The translations under genes and the position numbers were made by a program. Below are positions 8,067-13,186 of a stretch of 13,186 nucleotides of DNA, in pieces; position 1 is the first letter of the stretch, and every line of letters begins with the position of its first letter. The DNA comes from Dysgonamonadaceae bacterium. GTDB taxonomy: Bacteria > Bacteroidota > Bacteroidia > Bacteroidales > Azobacteroidaceae. Below the pieces are notes generated by a model. That model saw only the letters and a list, made by a program, of their open reading frames with translations. It was not told the DNA's origin and did not search any database. The stretch covers positions 1 through 13,186 of the forward strand of contig JAITAH010000071.1 of NCBI GenBank assembly GCA_031284225.1. Direction: 5' to 3'.

Positions 8067-10919
8067 ATGAAAAAAATAAATAATAAAATAAGATTGAAAT
8101 ATCTAAAAATCACCGTATTCTTTTGTCTTATTGCGACAAACAATCTCTTGGCGCAATCCGAGGCGACCGATACGCTGGCTTCTCGTGTAAATATAGCCTA
8201 TGGCTCAATGGACAAAAGGGATGTAACGGCAGCCGTTTCAACGGTAAACGGGAATGAATTGAGTAAAAATATCCATCCGTCCATAGATAACGCACTCGTA
8301 GGCAGGTTGAGCGGATTTACAGGATTTCCGGCCTCTTACGAAACGGGAGCGCCTGCATACGCCATGCTTATCCGGGGTTTGAAAACAACTTCCGATAATA
8401 ATGCTCCTCTGTTGCTGATTGATAATATCGCCGGCGATTTTTCTCAACTAAATGTGAATGAAATCGAATCCGTAACCGCTTTGAAAGACGCGGCGGCTTT
8501 GGCTTTATATGGAAGTCAAGGCGCAAACGGCGTAATTTTAGTAACCACGAAAAGAGGAAAATCCGGCGGACGGATTTTTAACATCAATGCCCGCACGAGC
8601 TTGCAGGAAACATTAGGGATGAGAACCTACCTCAATTCGTACGATTATGCCCGTATGTATAACAAAGCTTGGGAAATGGACGGCAATTCAACGCCTTTTT
8701 ATTCGCCCGAACAAGTGGAGGGCTATCGCAAAACCGTTGCAGGGGAAGAAGGCGCCAATCCGTACCTCTATCCGAATAATGACTTTGTGAACGATTTTTT
8801 GGAGAAATATTCGTACCAGCAAAATTACGATATTAACATGTCGGGCGGAAACGATTTAGCGCGCTACTTTGCCCTTGTCAGCTATCTGAGGCAGGATGGA
8901 ATGTTTAAATACGGCAATGTAAATAACAATTACAGTTCTAATACCAGCTACCAACGGATTAATTTCCGCACCAATGTTGACGTCAATATTTCAAAAATGA
9001 TTTCCGTGTTTCTGGATATGGCCGGCCGCATCGAACTCCGGCACTATCCGGGCGGCGGCGAATGGTGGATAGATACCAATCAGGGACCGATATTTTCAGC
9101 GCTCAACTCTACGCCGTCTAATGCATATCCTGTTTTTAATGAGGACGGTTCTTTGGGCGGGACTTCTGCCTACCAGAACAATCCCTACGGACAGATTACA
9201 CAAAGCGGATACACCGAAACCAATCGAAGACTTTTTGATGCTCATGCCGGTTTCAAAGTGGATTTGGACGATGTGTTGAAAGGACTTTCATTTACCGCGA
9301 AAACCGGTTTTAATTTTAATAATTTCAAAAAGCGGGGATTATGGAAAAATTTCAAAGTATATCAATACAATACTTTAGACGGCAGTTATTCCTCTTACGG
9401 AAATGAAGATTACGGTACTTACGGCGGCCCTGTGATTGATAACGATTATTATCGCCGGTTCAATGTACAGTCGCAGTTGGATTATGCCGGAAGTTTTGAT
9501 AACAAACACCATATTTCGTCCACGCTTCTTTTTAATTCCTCTTCGCTCAGCCGTCCCGGAAATTATCCGAGTTATAAAGACGTTGCCTTCGGATGGAGGG
9601 CGCAATACAATTTCCGGCATCGTTACTACGCGGAATTATTGGGCAGTTACACGGCAAATGAAGCATTCAAGCGGGGCAATCGTTTCGGATTTTTCCCCGG
9701 AGCTTCCGTTGGCTGGCTGTTAACCGAAGAAGATTTCCTGAAAAATCAGGCGGTATTCAGTTTCCTGAAAGTGCGGGCTTCGTATGGAACAACCGGCTTA
9801 GACCGTCCTTACGGCAATAGCGCCGATTATCGCTTTTTGTATCTGGACAACTGGTTTGTTGAGTCGGGTGGATTTGCTTTCGGTAATCCGCAGCAAAATT
9901 TTGCCGGTTCAGGCGAAACTTCGGTCGCCAATCCGTATTTGCAATGGGAAACATCTACGAAGAAAAATATTGGCTTGGATGCGGAACTGTTTCATTCGAC
10001 CCTCTATTTTTCAGCCGATTATTACCACGATTTGCGAAAAGGCATTTGGGTGAAAAAGGAAGGTTGGATTCCCTTAACGTATGGAGCGCCTTTGCCTTAC
10101 GAAAACGGAGGTAAAGCCGAAAGCAAGGGTTTGGAATTGATTCTCGGCGCCCGGAAAAAAATAAACGATTTCTCATTCAACATCAGGGCAATGGCCGACT
10201 ATATGAAATCGAATGTCATCGATTTGCAGGAAGCGTATAAAGAATGGAATTATCAGTATGCAACCGGAAAACTCATCAAAGATACATGGGCTTTGACTGC
10301 TCTCGGATTTTTCAAAGACCAAGCGGATATTGACGCCTCTCCAACACAAACCTTCGGAACGGTGCGTCCGGGCGATATTAAGTACCTCGACGTGAATGAA
10401 GACAATATAATTGATGAAAATGACTATACCGCCACCGGTAAATCTTCTTATCCCCAATGGGTATTCTCGCTTAATCTGGATTTGGAATACAAAGGTTTCG
10501 ATTTCAATATGTTGTGGCAAGGAATGCAAGGACGGTCGGTGGGTATGCCGATGATTTTAGGTTTACCTTTCCACGATAAAAACGCTACCGAAACGGTATT
10601 TGAGGCATGGACGCCCGAAACATCCGAAACCGCTAAATATCCGCGATTGACGACCGGCAACAATGCCAATAACTCTCAATGGTCCACTTTCTGGATACAC
10701 GATGGGGCGTATCTCAGGTTAAAAACTCTGGAAGTAGGATATACGCTCCCCGGCAAAATCCTTAAAAAAGCCGGAATAGAAAAAATCCGTCTCTTCTTGA
10801 ATGGATCTAATCTTATCACAATCAGCAAAGTAGATTTCGACCCCGAAATACCGAATGCCGGTATTTATGAATTTCCGGCAACAAGGCTTTATACTCTGGG
10901 ATTGAACTTTAGTTTTTAA
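8067..10919 (+). CDS. SusC-like TonB-dependent transporter 2, short N-terminus
   Basis: This 950-residue outer-membrane transporter is a second SusC. A signal peptide covers about residues 1-30 (ending LLAQ). Unlike transporter 1 it has no carboxypeptidase-regulatory-like domain: only about ten residues separate the signal from a degenerate TonB-box region, SRVNIAYGSMDKRDVT, which replaces the usual VVVGYGTQKK. The plug runs from about 47 to 165 and ends with GANGVILVTTKRG. The barrel keeps family landmarks such as RFGFFPGASVGWLL, LKVRASYGTTG and PGDIKYLDVNEDN, and ends LNFSF. An acidic loop at D775-D786 (DVNEDNIIDEND) matches the calcium-loop pattern of transporter 1. The missing domain accounts for most of the 100-residue length difference. 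It probably works with the SusD-like gene 20 bp downstream. The frame is open throughout, so it is not a broken gene. Confidence 0.93.
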   Translation: MKKINNKIRLKYLKITVFFCLIATNNLLAQSEATDTLASRVNIAYGSMDKRDVTAAVSTVNGNELSKNIHPSIDNALVGRLSGFTGFPASYETGAPAYAMLIRGLKTTSDNNAPLLLIDNIAGDFSQLNVNEIESVTALKDAAALALYGSQGANGVILVTTKRGKSGGRIFNINARTSLQETLGMRTYLNSYDYARMYNKAWEMDGNSTPFYSPEQVEGYRKTVAGEEGANPYLYPNNDFVNDFLEKYSYQQNYDINMSGGNDLARYFALVSYLRQDGMFKYGNVNNNYSSNTSYQRINFRTNVDVNISKMISVFLDMAGRIELRHYPGGGEWWIDTNQGPIFSALNSTPSNAYPVFNEDGSLGGTSAYQNNPYGQITQSGYTETNRRLFDAHAGFKVDLDDVLKGLSFTAKTGFNFNNFKKRGLWKNFKVYQYNTLDGSYSSYGNEDYGTYGGPVIDNDYYRRFNVQSQLDYAGSFDNKHHISSTLLFNSSSLSRPGNYPSYKDVAFGWRAQYNFRHRYYAELLGSYTANEAFKRGNRFGFFPGASVGWLLTEEDFLKNQAVFSFLKVRASYGTTGLDRPYGNSADYRFLYLDNWFVESGGFAFGNPQQNFAGSGETSVANPYLQWETSTKKNIGLDAELFHSTLYFSADYYHDLRKGIWVKKEGWIPLTYGAPLPYENGGKAESKGLELILGARKKINDFSFNIRAMADYMKSNVIDLQEAYKEWNYQYATGKLIKDTWALTALGFFKDQADIDASPTQTFGTVRPGDIKYLDVNEDNIIDENDYTATGKSSYPQWVFSLNLDLEYKGFDFNMLWQGMQGRSVGMPMILGLPFHDKNATETVFEAWTPETSETAKYPRLTTGNNANNSQWSTFWIHDGAYLRLKTLEVGYTLPGKILKKAGIEKIRLFLNGSNLITISKVDFDPEIPNAGIYEFPATRLYTLGLNFSF

Positions 10920-10939
10920 TGCAATAAACAGAATATATC

Positions 10940-12655
10940 ATGAAAAAAATAAAAACGTATTATTTCGCGCTAATCCTCTTCGGAATGTTTACAGGATTTT
11001 CGTGTGAAGATTACTTAGACCCTGAACCCGATGGAAGGAAAACGGAAAAGGAAATATTCAATAATTATCAATATGCACTTGGTTATTTCGCCGACCTCTA
11101 TAATCAGTTGCCGGCAGGATTTCATTCAATAGGTGATGAAACAACGGATTATGCCATGGAAGCGAGCGCTACGGACGAAGCGAAACATTCGGATAATGCG
11201 TCTATCGTAAAAAAATACAACGACGGTTCGTGGAACAAACAAAACTTTCCCGACCAGTACATTTATTCCAAGTATTACGCTGCTTTAAGAAAGCTGAGTA
11301 TTTTCCTTGAAAACGTGGATAACGCCGTATTTGTCGAACCGAATACCTACAACCGGAATCCGGAAATCAACCAAGTGTATCAGGAACGAATGAAAGCGGA
11401 ATCGTTTTTCCTCCGCGCTTTCTATTACTTTGAATTAGTCAAACGTTTCGGAGGGGTTCCCATTGTGCCGGAAAGACGTTTAACGCTTGACGATGAGTTG
11501 GATATTCCCCGAAGCAGTTTCGATGATTGCGTAAAATACATTGTGGCCAATTGCGATTCGGCAGCCCAACGGCTTCCCAATTCCCATTCGGATGTTACCC
11601 TGTTGGGACACGCAACCAAAGCTTCGGCGCTGGCGCTGAAATCCCGCACGCTCCTTTATGCCGCAAGCCCGCTTTTCAACGAAAGTAACGAGCCATCCAA
11701 ATGGGAAGCAGCTTTACAGGCAGCAAAAGAAGTATTGGATATTCCCGGATACGGATTGCTAACCAATTCGGAAATTTCCGCTAATCAAATGCTGGCTATC
11801 TGGAGCAATGTCTATAACAAGGAAATTCTGTTTGCGATGCAATATACAAACAACAATGATTTGGAATACTTGAATTTTCCGATCGGATTTGAAGGCGGAG
11901 AAGGCTTAACCAATCCGACACAGGATTTAGTCAATGCTTTTGAAATGTCGAACGGGCGTCCGATTACCCTTGATAATTCGGGATACAATCCGGCCAATCC
12001 CTACAACCGGCGCGATTCGCGTTTGGCTTATTTTATCGGTTACAATGGTCAGGCTTACAATGCTCGTCCGATTGAAACTTTTGTGGGAGGGCTTGACGGT
12101 TTGAACAAGGATCAATACGCTACCAAAACGGGTTATTACCTGAAAAAATTCCTCAATTTGACTGCCGATTTAAAAGAAAACACGAAAGCGGTACGCCGTC
12201 AATGGATACACTTCCGGTATGCGGAAATATTACTCAATTATGCTGAAGCCATGAACGAATTGTATGGCCCGACGGTTTTGTCCGACGGTTATCCGATGAC
12301 GGCAAAAGAAGCGATTGATTTGGTGCGCAGGCGGGTACTTATGCCTGTATTGTCGGCTTCGATTACGCAGGAAGAATTGCGGGAAAGAGTAAAAAACGAA
12401 CGGAGAGTCGAATTGTGTTTTGAAGGGCATCGTTTTTGGGACGTAAGGCGTTGGAAAGACGGAGAAGTATTCAATCAGCCGGTTCACGGCATGAGAATAA
12501 CCCGGCAGGTGAACGGAGCGCAACAGGTAACTTATACATACGAAGAATTTGAAGTCGAAAAGCGCGTATTCGATGTAGAAAAAATGTATTTAATGCCCAT
12601 TCCGCAATCAGAAATAATTAAATCTAAGATTCTGATACAGAATCCGAACTGGTAA
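10940..12655 (+). CDS. SusD-like surface glycan-binding lipoprotein 2
   Basis: This 571-residue partner of transporter 2 captures glycan on the outer face. The signal peptide ends in GFSC with lipidated Cys22, followed by EDYLDPEPDG. The TPR-like core shows ESFFLRAFYYFELVKRFGG followed by VPIV, and the LKSRTLLYAASPLFNESN helix aligns with the same helix in SusD-like protein 1. The C-terminal hallmark RVKNERRVELCFEGHRFWD begins at residue 483, and the protein ends with PIPQSEI and QNPNW. It shares the fold landmarks with SusD-like protein 1 but differs widely elsewhere, so the two are not a recent duplication. Different ligands or chain lengths are plausible but not shown by the sequence. Confidence 0.94.
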   Translation: MKKIKTYYFALILFGMFTGFSCEDYLDPEPDGRKTEKEIFNNYQYALGYFADLYNQLPAGFHSIGDETTDYAMEASATDEAKHSDNASIVKKYNDGSWNKQNFPDQYIYSKYYAALRKLSIFLENVDNAVFVEPNTYNRNPEINQVYQERMKAESFFLRAFYYFELVKRFGGVPIVPERRLTLDDELDIPRSSFDDCVKYIVANCDSAAQRLPNSHSDVTLLGHATKASALALKSRTLLYAASPLFNESNEPSKWEAALQAAKEVLDIPGYGLLTNSEISANQMLAIWSNVYNKEILFAMQYTNNNDLEYLNFPIGFEGGEGLTNPTQDLVNAFEMSNGRPITLDNSGYNPANPYNRRDSRLAYFIGYNGQAYNARPIETFVGGLDGLNKDQYATKTGYYLKKFLNLTADLKENTKAVRRQWIHFRYAEILLNYAEAMNELYGPTVLSDGYPMTAKEAIDLVRRRVLMPVLSASITQEELRERVKNERRVELCFEGHRFWDVRRWKDGEVFNQPVHGMRITRQVNGAQQVTYTYEEFEVEKRVFDVEKMYLMPIPQSEIIKSKILIQNPNW

Positions 12656-12660
12656 TATTA

Positions 12661-12683
12661 ACAATGGAGCAATGTCCCATTGT
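12661..12683 (+). promoter_or_regulatory. Stem-loop between SusD2 and the next gene
   Basis: ACAATGG (12661-12667) and CCATTGT (12677-12683) form a perfect 7-bp stem around a 9-nt loop, starting six bases after the SusD2 stop. A run of six T (12698-12703) follows 14 nt beyond the stem and the leader is then very A/T-rich. That distance is too long for a standard intrinsic terminator. It may be a leaky attenuator, an mRNA-stabilising or processing element that lets SusC/SusD be made in excess of the downstream protein, or chance. This 78-bp gap is the longest between genes here. I see no TAnnTTTG promoter in it. Confidence 0.4.
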
Positions 12684-12733
12684 CAGTTAAAAGTGTGTTT
12701 TTTAATTTTTATTAATATTTAAATTTTATTTTC

Positions 12734-13186
12734 ATGAAAAAGAAAGTTACATTATGGTTTGTTGCTATTTTCGCAATGGCAACGGTGAATGCTCAAAACA
12801 TCGTTATCGACGATTTTGAAGGCAATGCAAAAAGTTGGGAAGAAGGCGTTTATCCCATCGGTGATGAAGGTGAGTTCACGGTCGGTCCCGCAGTGCATTT
12901 TGCAATAGTGGATAATCCGTGGCCCGATGGTATCAACGATACGGAAAAATCCGGCGAATTTACCAGTCAAGGTAAACCAACGCTTTTTGGTATTGCTATC
13001 GGAAGGGAAATTTACTTTTCCAAGTATTCCACGATTCGATTAACGGCAATGGCAGGGGTAGGAAGTGGTGATAACAACAGCCTAAGAGTGGTTGTTTACA
13101 ATGACGTGGCGGGTTACGAGGCCAGCGGTATAGGCAAAACGTTCGCAATTACCGGCGAGGAAGCATGGAACGTTATCGAATTTAAC
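12734..13186 (+). CDS. Secreted, probable glycan-binding beta-sandwich protein (3' truncated)
   Basis: An open frame starts MKKKVTLWFVAIFAMATVNA and stays open for 151 codons to the window edge, so the C-terminus is missing. The first 20 residues form a type I signal peptide with likely cleavage at VNA|QN; there is no lipobox, unlike the two SusD proteins. The mature part begins NIVIDDFEG, then has W35, an FAIVDNPWPDGINDTEKSG stretch, FSKYSTIRLTAMAG and alternating hydrophobic strands such as LRVVVYND. This DDFEG / NP..DGIN / KY..IRL pattern resembles jelly-roll carbohydrate-binding modules found in proteins after susD in PULs. I do not recognise a specific family. It could be a glycan-binding protein or the binding module of a larger glycosidase; a C-terminal sorting domain cannot be judged. 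The ATG at 12734 is supported by the good signal peptide directly after it. Confidence 0.75.
   Translation, partial: MKKKVTLWFVAIFAMATVNAQNIVIDDFEGNAKSWEEGVYPIGDEGEFTVGPAVHFAIVDNPWPDGINDTEKSGEFTSQGKPTLFGIAIGREIYFSKYSTIRLTAMAGVGSGDNNSLRVVVYNDVAGYEASGIGKTFAITGEEAWNVIEFN

Larger units (their letters stand above)
223..13186 (+). other. Polysaccharide utilisation locus, probable operon (right end open)
   Basis: Six genes share one strand with gaps of 43, 11, 26, 20 and 78 bp, and no internal promoter of the Bacteroidota type was found in the gaps. The content (glycosidase, two SusC/SusD pairs, accessory secreted protein) defines a PUL. The glycosidase comes first, directly behind the only promoter candidate. 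No sensor/regulator, endo-glycanase or inner-membrane sugar transporter is included, so those parts must lie outside the window. Co-transcription is inferred from spacing, not shown. Confidence 0.75.

Noticed and set aside
3074..10919. Possible SusC recombination shufflon (phase-variable barrels)
   Set aside because: Both SusC genes are intact, on the same strand, with no inverted repeats at their 5' ends and no recombinase gene nearby.

Overview
The window looks like part of a polysaccharide utilisation locus (PUL) from a member of the Bacteroidota. The evidence is two consecutive SusC/SusD pairs, lipoprotein signals of the SusD type (SCEDFLD, SCEDYLD), a -7 promoter element of the form TAnnTTTG, A/T-rich start contexts without clear Shine-Dalgarno sequences, and all genes on one strand with short gaps. 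I cannot name the genus. No tRNA, rRNA, CRISPR array, transposase or regulator gene is visible.

Layout. Bases 1-222 are non-coding. They hold a tandem 23-bp repeat with internal dyads (11-56), a perfect 10-bp direct repeat with 23-bp phasing (124-156), and a Bacteroidota-type -7 element (198-206) just before the first gene. Then follow: a GH31 glycosidase lipoprotein with an inserted PA14 domain (223-3030); SusC-like transporter 1 with an N-terminal carboxypeptidase-regulatory-like domain (3074-6226); SusD-like lipoprotein 1 (6238-8040); a shorter SusC-like transporter 2 without that domain (8067-10919); SusD-like lipoprotein 2 (10940-12655); a 78-bp gap with a stem-loop; and the 5' part of a secreted protein that runs off the right edge (12734-13186).

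How they would work together. The SusD lipoproteins sit on the cell surface as lids on the TonB-dependent SusC barrels and capture oligosaccharides for import. The GH31 enzyme trims alpha-linked sugars, most plausibly alpha-xylosyl side chains of xyloglucan-type oligosaccharides, judged by its resemblance to PA14-carrying alpha-xylosidases. The truncated last gene resembles the accessory surface or secreted glycan-binding proteins that often follow susD. Gaps of 11-43 bp, with no internal promoter found, suggest one transcript at least through SusD2.

This is a recognisable kind of system rather than a new one. The parts most worth a second look are the architecture of the two dissimilar SusC/SusD pairs, the candidate operator, the near-leaderless promoter geometry, the stem-loop before the last gene, and the unidentified truncated protein.
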